Assembly: GCA_964586235.1 (NCBI GenBank)
Contig: CAZPIO010000004.1
Span: 1 to 64,000, forward strand
Source of the DNA: JAUCQB01 sp964586235
GTDB taxonomy: Bacteria > Planctomycetota > Phycisphaerae > UBA1845 > PWPN01
Length of the DNA: 64,000 nt
Direction: 5' to 3'
Shown in pieces: positions 33,991 to 42,478 of this stretch; position 1 is the first letter of the stretch; every line of letters begins with the position of its first letter. The position numbers and the translations under genes are program-made. Below the pieces are notes generated by a model. That model was not told the origin of the DNA, ran no database searches, and was given only the letters and a program-made list of their open reading frames with translations.

Positions 33991-34199
33991 CGCCGGGTGC
34001 CACTGGCGGCTTGCCCGAGGTTGTCCGGGAATTCGGTGGGTGCCCCATGGCTTCAGCCGTGGGGGACATCAACTCGGCCGCGAGTTCGCTCCCCCATCGC
34101 TGAAGCGATGGGCCACCCGGGCGTGCATTCCGCCCGGTGAATTCCCGGACGGTCTCGGCTTGCCCGCCAGTGCACGGGCAGACAAGCTGCCCGTGGCAC
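33991..34199 (-). repeat. Palindromic MITE/REP-like element, copy 2 (inverted)
   Basis: This is the reverse complement of 4944-5171 with only scattered differences, lacking the 20-base insertion after the first hairpin. All the hairpins of copy 1 are preserved, including the TTCA-loop stem and the AACTCG-CGGC-CGAGTT centre. It lies between the stop of the FG-GAP gene (34222) and the start of the DUF4838 gene (33949), inside a minus-strand gene series. A direct GACCCTGGT-TGCGTTCCG motif flanks both sides (33974-33992 and 34226-34244). Confidence 0.85.
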
Positions 34200-34221
34200 C
34201 CAACCGGGACGTGCCCTTCGG

Positions 34222-36558
34222 TCATGACCCTGGTTTGCGTTCCGGCTTGCCCGCGGTGACTGTCGGCCGGGTGTGACGCAACTGGTCCTCGATGAAATCC
34301 CGCTCGAAGAACCGTAGCCCGCTCCCGCCGTGCCCCTGTCCGGTCAACACGTCCAGATCACCGTCGCCGTTGAAGTCGATCACATCGGCCCCCGAAACCA
34401 TCTGTACCGTGAACGGATCGACAATCGGAACACCTTCCGGCGACTCGAAGCGGGGTTCATCGCCCGGCTTGCCCGTGCCGACATTCTTGTAGAACCGCAC
34501 GTCCACCTCGAAGTAACAGCCGATGAAATCCTGCTTGCCGTCGCCGTCCCAGTCGATGCACTTGCCCAGGTTGGGACGCACGTAATCAACACGCTTGCCG
34601 TTGAACAGGATGAACTTGCCCTCGCCGAGAACCGGAGCAGCATCCGTCCCGACGTTCTTAAACCACATGTAGCCGCCGTTCTGTTTGACGTCCTGGTCGG
34701 CAAAGACCAGATCTTTCTTGCCGTCCCTGTCCCAGTCGCAGACCATCACGCTCGATCGGCCGCCTGTTCCCTTGATGGGTTTGCCGGCCGCCTCGACGGT
34801 GTGCCCCGCATCGAGGACCGGGCGTGCGTCCGTGCCGGTGTTCAGATAAAGAGTCACCGCCCCGGCGCCGTCGGCGACAATCAGATCCTTCTTGCCGTCG
34901 TTGTTCCAATCGCAAAGGTCGGGACGAACGTGTCCGCCCTTGCCGTAGAAGCTGAGCAGTTTGCCGCCGGCCATCATCCGCCGCCCGGTGGCGAAAACGG
35001 GGAAGCGATTATCCGTTTCGTTGTGGAAGTACCAGAGGATGCCGTCGGTGTCGCCTGCGAGCAGGTCCAGCCGTTTGTCGTTGTCCCAGTCGACCGCCCG
35101 CACGGCGTTCTGCTGAACCGCGTCGCAGATCTGAAACCGCTTCGTGTGCGGCGAACCATGGCTCGCATCGACCGGTCTGAACTTCGGGGCCGTCGCCGTG
35201 CCCACGTTCCGGAACAGGCCGCCATAGTATCGCGGTTTCTGCATCAGCGAGGGCGGTGTTCGCTCCCAGAACCGGCCGCCGACGAAATCGATTCGCCCGT
35301 CGCCGTCGAAGTCAGCCGCCTTCACGCCGGTGTGGGCGTCGGCGATCAAGTAGGGCTCCTCGTAGGCCACCACCTTTCCGGCCGCGAGCACCGGTGCGGT
35401 CCGCGTGCCGGTGTTCACGAACAGCGAGATTGGCCCCCGGTTCTGGGCCGCGAAAAGATCGAGGTCACCATCACCGTCAACGTCCGCGGCGTCCAGCTTG
35501 GACACGTCCGGGGCAAAGTCCTTGCCGTCGGCCTTCAGCGCGATGCCCTCTGCCAGCTCGATATGTTCGAGATCCCGCTGCGCGCCAACGTTGCGGAAGA
35601 ACATCGGGTTCTGGTATCCAGCGCCCAGGATGTCCTTCTTCCCGTCGCCATCCCAGTCGACCATGCTGATGGCCACAAATCGCCCGCCGATGGACTTGCC
35701 ATCCCGGCTCTTGAGTTCGCCGCGATCAGTGAACGTGACCAGGCCGCCCCGGCTCGTGGTGTTCTCGTAAATGAGCATCTTGCCGGCCTGTGGGCCATCG
35801 CCCGGGCAGCAGAAGAGGTCCTTATCCCCGTCGCCGTCCCAGTCATCAAACTCAACCGTCGCCCATGCCCGGCCGTTGTCCTCGTGGCACGGCAGCATAA
35901 ACACCTTACCGCCCGATGTGAGAAGCCCGCGGCCGACCATCAGGTTGCGGCCGACGTTCTCATAGCAGCGGATGAACGGTTCGACCCCGCCTTTGAACAA
36001 ATCCAGGTCACCGTCGCCGTCGAAGTCGCAAAACGCGTCGAACCGGGTGGCGTTGATCTCTCGCGTCTTGTATCCCTCGCGGAAAAAGTCGCCGTCGCCG
36101 ATTAGTCCCGCATAACGCTCCGGCTTGCCCCGCTTTGACTCGACGGTGTCGAAGTAGACCGCGTAAAGCGTGCATGTCTCGTCGGGCATGACGAAATTCA
36201 ATGTCGCCCTGGAGATGCCGAAATACCCGTCCACCCGATGCGGCAGCAGGCATTGTGCTTCACGCGGGCGCGAAGCGTCGAAAGCTTTTGGCCGGCCTTC
36301 CGCGTCGAGCGCGACCACCTCGATCGTGTCATAGTCGACCGTTCCGGATGCGCCTGCCTCGGTTAGCGCGCGGGCGAAATCGATATCGACGGAGGCCGGC
36401 GAGCAGGATCTCTTCACCCCTTGCGGATCAACGCTCAGACCGATGCGATAGCCGTTCGGCGACGTCCACGGCAACTCGGCGGCAACGCCTGACAGGGGTG
36501 CCAGCAGAATAACGGCCGCCCACCAAACGCGATTCGTAGATACCGCCTCTTGCACCAT
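34222..36558 (-). CDS. Secreted FG-GAP/VCBS repeat protein
   Basis: A 778-residue protein. After a signal peptide (VWWAAVILLAPLSGVAA) comes an N-terminal beta-domain (residues ~28-180) whose close relative starts the truncated gene at 63476. From ~190 to the end at least ten DxDxDG calcium-type blades follow, for example DFDGDGDLDLFKGG, DWDGDGKKDILGAG, DVDGDGDLDLFAAQ, DWNNDGKKDLIVAD and DFNGDGDLDVLTGQ, which should close a beta-propeller. Such proteins bind calcium and usually bind ligands or surfaces rather than catalyse. ATG 36558 has AAAGG upstream; it follows the TIM-barrel gene by 45 bp in the same direction. Confidence 0.87.
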   Translation of the reverse strand: MVQEAVSTNRVWWAAVILLAPLSGVAAELPWTSPNGYRIGLSVDPQGVKRSCSPASVDIDFARALTEAGASGTVDYDTIEVVALDAEGRPKAFDASRPREAQCLLPHRVDGYFGISRATLNFVMPDETCTLYAVYFDTVESKRGKPERYAGLIGDGDFFREGYKTREINATRFDAFCDFDGDGDLDLFKGGVEPFIRCYENVGRNLMVGRGLLTSGGKVFMLPCHEDNGRAWATVEFDDWDGDGDKDLFCCPGDGPQAGKMLIYENTTSRGGLVTFTDRGELKSRDGKSIGGRFVAISMVDWDGDGKKDILGAGYQNPMFFRNVGAQRDLEHIELAEGIALKADGKDFAPDVSKLDAADVDGDGDLDLFAAQNRGPISLFVNTGTRTAPVLAAGKVVAYEEPYLIADAHTGVKAADFDGDGRIDFVGGRFWERTPPSLMQKPRYYGGLFRNVGTATAPKFRPVDASHGSPHTKRFQICDAVQQNAVRAVDWDNDKRLDLLAGDTDGILWYFHNETDNRFPVFATGRRMMAGGKLLSFYGKGGHVRPDLCDWNNDGKKDLIVADGAGAVTLYLNTGTDARPVLDAGHTVEAAGKPIKGTGGRSSVMVCDWDRDGKKDLVFADQDVKQNGGYMWFKNVGTDAAPVLGEGKFILFNGKRVDYVRPNLGKCIDWDGDGKQDFIGCYFEVDVRFYKNVGTGKPGDEPRFESPEGVPIVDPFTVQMVSGADVIDFNGDGDLDVLTGQGHGGSGLRFFERDFIEDQLRHTRPTVTAGKPERKPGS

Positions 36559-36603
36559 GTCCGTAACCTTTCTCGCTGCCTTGACAACGTGTTGCAGCAC
36601 TGT

Positions 36604-37542
36604 CTATTTACCTTCCAGGATCAGGTCGACACGACGGGAGATCTCCTGCAGGTAAGCTCGGTCACCCCGGTCGAGTTCGGGGCTCTTGTAGTTGGGCTCG
36701 ACGGTGAGGAACCCCTTGTACCCGATCTGCTCGATCGCACGGCGAACACTCGGCCAGTCCACGTCTCCATCGCGCAAGAGCACGAATCGTTTCCGGGCGA
36801 AATCGCAATCCTTGAGGTGGATCTTCCTGATCCGCTGCCCGAGCGTGAGAATCCAATCCCGCGGATAGCCCCACAGCATCTGCGAATTGCCGATGTCGAA
36901 GTAGGCCCGCAGGAACGGATCGGCAAACTCGTCGACATAGCGGGCGAATTCGAGCGGGCTCAGCAGAAACCGGTTGCCGACGTTCTCAACCGCGATGGTG
37001 ACGCCGAGTTCGCGGGCCAGCGGCAGCATCTTCCTGATCCGGCTCTGCGATCGCTCCCACGCATCCTTGTAGCGGACCTCAGGCGTCACCACGGCCGGAA
37101 TAAACAGCACGGTGTCCGCTCCCAGGGCCCTCGCGCACTGAAGCGACCGGCGGAGCACCTCCAGCCCTTTCTCCACTTTCGCCGGATCGATGTCAGAGAG
37201 CGGATAGGTCCAGCTCTCCGAAGCCATTACCGAGTGGATGCGCACCGAGGCCTTGTCCGCCGCCGCTCGCAACGCATCGACCTCGCGATCGTCTGAAATG
37301 GTCGCCACCTCGACACCATGGAAGCCGAGGTCTGCCGTCAGCTTGAACCGATCGATAACCGGCAGCGATCCGGGGAGCATCGAGTAGCTCAGCCCCTTCA
37401 GCAGCGACGGCGCGGAGGGCCGCGACGTTGGCAGGGCCCCGCCCTCGGCCGCACCCGCAATGATCCGACCTGCGTGGACCCCGCTCAGCACGGCCGCCGC
37501 CGCGGTTCCCAGCAATGTGCGTCGATCGACGACCTGTGACAT
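36604..37542 (-). CDS. Sugar phosphate isomerase/epimerase-type TIM-barrel protein
   Basis: A 312-residue protein with a twin-arginine-like leader (VVDRRTLLGTAAAAVLSGVHA). The xylose-isomerase-like AP-endonuclease-2 barrel is seen in LGFHGVEVATI, ALGADTVLFIPAVVTPE, ELGVTIAVENVGNRFLLSP, RAYFDIGNSQMLWG, IRKIHLKDCDF and FLTVEPNYKSPELD, with Glu, Asp, His and Glu ligands at the strand ends as in metal-dependent epimerases. The reaction is probably isomerisation or epimerisation of a sugar or inositol; the substrate is unknown. It sits between a Gfo/Idh gene (42 bp upstream) and the FG-GAP gene. Gfo/Idh plus TIM-barrel epimerase pairs are common in inositol or rare-sugar pathways. Confidence 0.85.
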   Translation of the reverse strand: MSQVVDRRTLLGTAAAAVLSGVHAGRIIAGAAEGGALPTSRPSAPSLLKGLSYSMLPGSLPVIDRFKLTADLGFHGVEVATISDDREVDALRAAADKASVRIHSVMASESWTYPLSDIDPAKVEKGLEVLRRSLQCARALGADTVLFIPAVVTPEVRYKDAWERSQSRIRKMLPLARELGVTIAVENVGNRFLLSPLEFARYVDEFADPFLRAYFDIGNSQMLWGYPRDWILTLGQRIRKIHLKDCDFARKRFVLLRDGDVDWPSVRRAIEQIGYKGFLTVEPNYKSPELDRGDRAYLQEISRRVDLILEGK

Positions 37543-37584
37543 CCGTGGTTGCTCCAGATCCCGACGGCCGGGCGGTTCGTTCGA

Positions 37585-38817
37585 TCACAGAATCTCACTC
37601 ATGAGTACTCGTCGGTTCTCATCCACCGCCTTGCGAACCAGCAATCCGCTGAGCGTTGCCTGGCGCCCGTTGCGGACGCCGACGATGGGCGGACGGCCGG
37701 TACGCACCGAGCTCAAAAACGCCGCCATCGCCAGAATCGTCAGCTCGCCGCTGTTCTTCGGCCGGGCCAGCTCGATGACCTCGCCCTTGGGGTCTCGCGG
37801 ATAGATCTTGCCGTCTGTCAGGTCAATTCCGCCCTTCGGCCCGGCGATGCGCTCGAACGTACCGGTGAATCGCCCCTCGTCCCTGTTGGGGCAGAACCAG
37901 TTGTGCTCGAAGTCAACCAGCAGCCCGCCGGGGTACTCCACGTGGGCTAGGTAAAAGTCGGTCACGTTCCGTCCCGGATCCACGTCGGTGAAGATATCCC
38001 GGCGACCTTTTCCCGTTGCCGCCGCGGGTATCTGGCCGGTCACCCAGCACAGCACGTCCCACGAGTGGCAGGCCTGCTCCAGCATCCAGTCGCCGCTGAA
38101 CTCGCGCCGCCCGAACCAGAACCCGGTCCCCTTGGTCCCTTTGCCGCCCAGTGGTCCCCAGGCGTTGTTCCATGCGGCCCGGCCGCTGATCAGCCGACCG
38201 ATCTCGCCGTTCTGGATCCGCTGGATGCCTTGTTGGTAGCACTCACTGGCTCGCCGCTGAAAACCGATCTGGGCGATCACGGCCGGGTTCTTCTCCTGGG
38301 CCTGCACCAGCGCATCCGCCTCCGCGGCCTCGAGGCACATCGGCTTCTCGCCGTAAAAGTGCTTCCCGGCCGCAAAACACTCCAGGTACATCCGCCCATG
38401 AAGGTAGCAGGGCGTCGCCAGCAGCACCGCGTCGATATCCTCGCGTGCGATCAGCCTGCGGTAGTCCTCCTCGCCGGTGTAGAACTCGGGTGTGTCCCCG
38501 CTTTCCGCCTTGATGTATGCGGCGGCCTTGTGTCGATGCTCCTCGAACGGCTCGGCGATAGCCACGATGCTTACCCGCTGCTCTTCCTGCATCAGTGCCC
38601 CGCGAAGCAGCGCCCCGCCTCTGCCTCCGACGCCCACCAGGCCCAGACGGATCGCCCGACCGCCCTCGATCGGCTTGGGGGCTGGTCCAACGGGGGCGGG
38701 GATCGCCGTTTTCTTCATTGCCGTGCACCCGCCCGCCGCCGAGAGGACCGCCAGGGCTGCGGTTTTCGTCGACCTGGCGAGGAACTCCCGCCGACTCTCT
38801 TCAGGCTGACTTGACAT
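37585..38817 (-). CDS. Gfo/Idh/MocA oxidoreductase with TAT/lipoprotein-like leader
   Basis: A 410-residue protein. The leader ESRREFLARSTKTAALAVLSAAGGC has the twin arginines and ends in a cysteine, so the product may be exported and lipid-anchored. The NAD-binding motif LGLVGVGGRGGALLRGA, the EKPMCLEAAEA strand and the region LEQACHSWDVLCWVTG are typical of the family. ATG 38817 has AGGAG 8 bp upstream; an earlier in-frame ATG at 38835 has its GGAGG too close. First gene of the series Gfo/Idh, TIM-barrel, FG-GAP, DUF4838. Substrate unknown. Confidence 0.88.
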   Translation of the reverse strand: MSSQPEESRREFLARSTKTAALAVLSAAGGCTAMKKTAIPAPVGPAPKPIEGGRAIRLGLVGVGGRGGALLRGALMQEEQRVSIVAIAEPFEEHRHKAAAYIKAESGDTPEFYTGEEDYRRLIAREDIDAVLLATPCYLHGRMYLECFAAGKHFYGEKPMCLEAAEADALVQAQEKNPAVIAQIGFQRRASECYQQGIQRIQNGEIGRLISGRAAWNNAWGPLGGKGTKGTGFWFGRREFSGDWMLEQACHSWDVLCWVTGQIPAAATGKGRRDIFTDVDPGRNVTDFYLAHVEYPGGLLVDFEHNWFCPNRDEGRFTGTFERIAGPKGGIDLTDGKIYPRDPKGEVIELARPKNSGELTILAMAAFLSSVRTGRPPIVGVRNGRQATLSGLLVRKAVDENRRVLMSEIL

Positions 38818-38942
38818 GAGCGTACTCCTGTTCATGCCTCCGACGTCAGATGCCGCTGGCCGGCTGTGATGCTCGGGCCGAGCGGCGTCAACAATCTTCA
38901 AATGACGGAAAGGGGCCGTTGAACGCTGCCCGATCCGGGTCA

Positions 38943-38970
38943 CATATACCACATCACACTCCGGGTGCAA
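38943..38970 (-). promoter_or_regulatory. Promoter upstream of the second Gfo/Idh gene
   Basis: On the minus strand: -35 TTGCAC (38965-38970), a 16-bp spacer, -10 TATATG (38943-38948). It lies about 125 bases before the ATG at 38817, in the 282-bp divergent gap (38818-39099) that otherwise shows no gene. Confidence 0.42.
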
Positions 38971-39099
38971 AGCAAAAGCCGTCGCGAACAGCGCGCGGGC
39001 AGAGTCATTTCATCTCGTAGCCTCCGATGGCACTGGACGCCGGGGTGTGACTTCGATAGCTTCTGACGCGTCCGTGTCCTTTTCCGGATGAGGTGAAAC

Positions 39100-41286
39100 A
39101 TGCGATTGGCGACCGCCGGTGTCGTGTTCGCATTTGTTGCGACAAATCCGCTCCAACTGCCAGGAGCTGCTCCAGCGGCGAGAGCCCCGCAGCCGGCGAG
39201 GTCTCCCGCGGGAGAGTTGCTCGACGTCATCATCTCCAGCAGTTGGTGCCTCTTTGATGCCGCCCAGCGGGTCGCCCTGGACGACGTCAATCGGCAGTGG
39301 CGAGAAGCCGAGCTTCAGGCAGAGAAAGCCACTAACCCCGGCGCGAGACAGGAAGCGCTGACTCGACGGCAGGCGATCGAAGATCAACTGGTGAAGATCG
39401 TCGGCAGTTGCAGTACCCTCATCGAGGTGAGATGTGAAGGCGGTCGCGCCATCCCGTCGAGAATCGAGCCCGTTGTGCTTCCGGGCGATGCTGGCGTTCT
39501 GCTGCTGTGCGTGAGGACCCGGCCCGGCGAGATGCACGCCATCGCAGCGGACTACGACTTGACGAAAAGTCGCGAGCCGATTCCGCTCAACGTGGCTGCT
39601 GAAGGTGACACCTGGGCCGTGATCCGACTGAGCGGCGTTTCGGGCGGCAGGAGTTCGCTGGTCCTCCATCTCAATCGGCCCGACGGCCGGTCGCTTCCCC
39701 TCATCGTGACGGTTCAGGCGCCTGAGCCTGCTCACGTCAAGGTGACCGCCTTATCGGGACAGACAGGCCGGCCGGTGCCGGCGATGATCAGCCTGGTCTG
39801 GAAAACCGATGGGCAGGACCGCCGTCCGGCCAACGCCGTGGATTTCAACCCCCAGTTCGAGGGGCTGGGCCGCCTCTCGCCCGGTCGGCATGCCGTGCTG
39901 CTCGGACGTCTCAAAGGCCGCGCCTGGTTCTGTGTGCCCGGGCCCTTCGACATGCCCGTGCCGCCCGGCGAGTGGGACATCGTTATCCGGCACGGCCTGG
40001 AGCATGTCCCGGTCTTCGAGACCTTTTCTGTCCAACCGGGGCAGAAGCTCGAGTTGACGTACAAGCTGCGGCAGTGGGCCGACATGCCCCGACTGGGCTG
40101 GTATTCAGGCGACGATCACGTCCACTGCCGCGTGGTGAGCGACGACGATGCGAGGCGGTTGATGGCCTGGGCCCAGGCGGAAGACGTGCACGTGGTCAAC
40201 ATCCTCAAGATGAGCGATGTCTACCGCACCTGGTTCCAGCAGCGCGGCTTCGGCCCGGCGTTCCGCGTCACCGACGGCGACTACGTGCTTGTCCCGGGCC
40301 AGGAGTGCCCGCGCACACATTCCGACGGCTTCGGCCACACCATCTCGTTGAATACTCCCACCTATGTTCGCGACATCGACCGCTACTGGCTCTACGACTG
40401 GGTGGCCGACGAGGTGCACCGGCAGGGCGGGCTGTTTGGATTCGCCCACGCATACATCATCCACCCCTACATTCGCCGGGGCAGCAGTCTCATGGCCCCG
40501 CGCCCGCGGATCGATTTTGCCGAGATCATGCAACTCGCCCAGATGGGCACGGATTTCTACTACGACTGGCTCAACCTGGGCTACAAGATCGCCGTCTCGG
40601 CCGGCACCGACGTGCCCTGGCAGGGCACCGTGGGTGAAGTCCGCATGTACGCATATCTGGGCGATCAACCGTTCTCGGCCGATGCGTGGTTTGAGGCGGT
40701 CAGGCGAGGACGCACCTTCGTGACCAACGGGCCGATGCTCGATCTGCACGTGGACGAGGCGATGCCCGGTGACGAGGTGGCCGCGTCCCCGGCTCACAAG
40801 CTTCGCGTCCGGTGCCGCGCGTGGGGCGATCGGGAGTACATGGTCCCGACGAAACTCGAAATCATCCGCCACGGTGAAACGATCAAGACAGTCGAGTCGC
40901 GCGATCCAGCCAAAGACGAACTGTCCATCGATTTTGAGGTCGATTCCGGCGACGGCTTCTGGCTGGCCGCCAAAGCCGCCGGCAGCGACGGCTCCCTGGC
41001 TCACACGACACCGGTATACGTGGTTCGCAAGCCGCTGCGCTTCTGGAAACTCGACGTGGTTGATGCCCTGATCGCACAGCGCCTGGCGAACCTCGATGAC
41101 ATCGAGCAACTGGTTGCTCGTGCAACGCAGGCCGTCGAGCAGGGCAAGGCCGACGACAACATGACCGCCCGGACGATGGCCGCCCAGGGGCCCGAACTGC
41201 TACAACGGGTGGCCGAGGCCAGGCGATTCTTCGCCCAGCTTAGACAAACGGCCGAGAAGGAGAGGACCCTGCGATCCTCGCGTTGA
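39100..41286 (+). CDS. Large secreted CehA/McbA-type metallohydrolase
   Basis: A 728-residue protein with a short signal peptide (residues 1-~28). A beta-rich N-terminal half (to ~residue 320, ending in VPPGEWDIVIRHGLEHVP) is followed by the CehA/McbA hydrolase domain: LGWYSGDDHVHCRVVSDDD, VLVPGQECPRTHSDGFGHTISL, GGLFGFAHAYIIHPYI, AVSAGTDVPWQGTVGEVRMYA and RRGRTFVTNGPMLDLHVD. The C-terminus is a charged, probably coiled helix. It is paralogous to the 561-residue protein at 22447 (same WYS-D-H-H and RAGRTF-TGPML motifs) but has an extra ~190-residue N-terminal region. GAGGTG precedes the ATG. It is divergent from the Gfo/Idh gene at 37585. Substrate unknown. Confidence 0.82.
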   Translation: MRLATAGVVFAFVATNPLQLPGAAPAARAPQPARSPAGELLDVIISSSWCLFDAAQRVALDDVNRQWREAELQAEKATNPGARQEALTRRQAIEDQLVKIVGSCSTLIEVRCEGGRAIPSRIEPVVLPGDAGVLLLCVRTRPGEMHAIAADYDLTKSREPIPLNVAAEGDTWAVIRLSGVSGGRSSLVLHLNRPDGRSLPLIVTVQAPEPAHVKVTALSGQTGRPVPAMISLVWKTDGQDRRPANAVDFNPQFEGLGRLSPGRHAVLLGRLKGRAWFCVPGPFDMPVPPGEWDIVIRHGLEHVPVFETFSVQPGQKLELTYKLRQWADMPRLGWYSGDDHVHCRVVSDDDARRLMAWAQAEDVHVVNILKMSDVYRTWFQQRGFGPAFRVTDGDYVLVPGQECPRTHSDGFGHTISLNTPTYVRDIDRYWLYDWVADEVHRQGGLFGFAHAYIIHPYIRRGSSLMAPRPRIDFAEIMQLAQMGTDFYYDWLNLGYKIAVSAGTDVPWQGTVGEVRMYAYLGDQPFSADAWFEAVRRGRTFVTNGPMLDLHVDEAMPGDEVAASPAHKLRVRCRAWGDREYMVPTKLEIIRHGETIKTVESRDPAKDELSIDFEVDSGDGFWLAAKAAGSDGSLAHTTPVYVVRKPLRFWKLDVVDALIAQRLANLDDIEQLVARATQAVEQGKADDNMTARTMAAQGPELLQRVAEARRFFAQLRQTAEKERTLRSSR

Positions 41287-41295
41287 ACCGCGTTG

Positions 41296-41325
41296 TTGCG
41301 GACCGTGACTTGTACCGGGTATGAT
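41296..41325 (+). promoter_or_regulatory. Promoter for the MDR dehydrogenase gene
   Basis: -35 TTGCGG (41296-41301), an 18-bp spacer, -10 TATGAT (41320-41325), about 65 bases before the TTG start at 41390. Confidence 0.45.
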
Positions 41326-41389
41326 CGCCGCTCCAGTTCCATGCGGCCGCATGAAGCCCTGACCTTCGGAATGCTACGGAGGTACTGCG

Positions 41390-42478
41390 TTGTCAGCACC
41401 GAAGAACGAAGAACGCGCATACAAGACCCTGCTGTTTGCCGGCCCCTGGCGAATTGAGTTCCGCGACCAGCCGGTCGTGGACCTCAAGCCCGACGAGGTG
41501 CTCATCGAGACGATGTATACCGGCATCAGCCGCGGGACCGAGATGACCGTCTATCGCGGAACGTCGCCGTTCTACCGGAAGCGGTTCGATCCTGTGCCCA
41601 GGTTGTTCGTCGACGGCGACGAGACGTCCTTTCGGTATCCTATGGAATTCGGTTACGAGAACGTCGGACGCATCGTCGAGATGGGCACGGACGTCAGGGG
41701 TTACGAGCTGGGCGATATCGTCTTCACGCCGACGCAGCACGCCGAGAGCATTGTGATGAGCACGACGCAAACGGGCCCGTTTTTCGGCTCGCTCGTGCCG
41801 GTGGTCAAGCTCCCCGGCAACCTATCACCGGAACTGGGTCTGTTTCTGGCCCTGGGCGGCGTGGCCTACAACGCCGTGCTCGACGGTCAACTGTTACTCG
41901 GCGAGAACGTCGCCGTGTTCGGCGCAGGCGTCATCGGCCTGCTGACCGTGCAATTGTGCCGGCTGGCCGGCGCCGCCGGGATCTTCGTCATCGATCCGAT
42001 CGAGTCGCGCAGGGCGCTGGCCCGGCGGTTCGGCGCGACCCACGTGTTCGATCCGGGCGGCGGCGAGGATGTCAGCCTGGCGATCCGCGGGCTGACCGGC
42101 GGCCGGGGGGCGGATCTGGCCATCGAACTCAGTGGCACCTATCCCGGCCTGCACGAGGCGATTCGCAGCGTCGGATACAACGGCCGGGTCGTCGTCAGCG
42201 GTTTCCCAATCGGAGCGGGCGAGGAACTCCGGCTCGGCGAGGAGTTTCACCACAACCGTGTCCGGTTGATCAGCTCGCAGTCGTTCGGCGTCTCGCCGCA
42301 TGTGTCGGACCGCTGGGACCCGGCTCGGCGCACGCTGGCGGTACTCGCGATGCTGCCGAAGCTCGATCTTACTCCGATGATCACGCATCGTTTCAGGTTC
42401 GCCGATGCCGCCAAGGCGTTCGAGTTGGTTGATACGCATCCCGAAGATGTCTTACAGGTAGTGCTGCAATATGAGTGA
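41390..42478 (+). CDS. MDR-family dehydrogenase lacking the usual zinc ligands (BchC/bi-domain type)
   Basis: A 362-residue medium-chain dehydrogenase/reductase. The cofactor motif NVAVFGAGVIGLLTVQLCRLAGA is intact. Where zinc alcohol dehydrogenases have Cys in TGICGTD this reads TGISRGTEMTVYRG, and GHE is replaced by GYENVGRIVEMG; the four-Cys structural zinc loop is also absent. The protein is thus probably zinc-free, as in BchC-like oxidoreductases. The start is TTG 41390 with GGAGG 8 bases upstream. It overlaps the next gene by 8 bp. It likely oxidises or reduces a sugar or alcohol intermediate in the neighbouring catabolic set, but the substrate is unknown. Confidence 0.83.
   Translation: MSAPKNEERAYKTLLFAGPWRIEFRDQPVVDLKPDEVLIETMYTGISRGTEMTVYRGTSPFYRKRFDPVPRLFVDGDETSFRYPMEFGYENVGRIVEMGTDVRGYELGDIVFTPTQHAESIVMSTTQTGPFFGSLVPVVKLPGNLSPELGLFLALGGVAYNAVLDGQLLLGENVAVFGAGVIGLLTVQLCRLAGAAGIFVIDPIESRRALARRFGATHVFDPGGGEDVSLAIRGLTGGRGADLAIELSGTYPGLHEAIRSVGYNGRVVVSGFPIGAGEELRLGEEFHHNRVRLISSQSFGVSPHVSDRWDPARRTLAVLAMLPKLDLTPMITHRFRFADAAKAFELVDTHPEDVLQVVLQYE

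Noticed and set aside
33950..34225. N-terminal extension of the DUF4838 gene
   Set aside because: The frame is open but passes through the palindromic repeat element; the signal peptide and GGAGGA site place the start at 33949.
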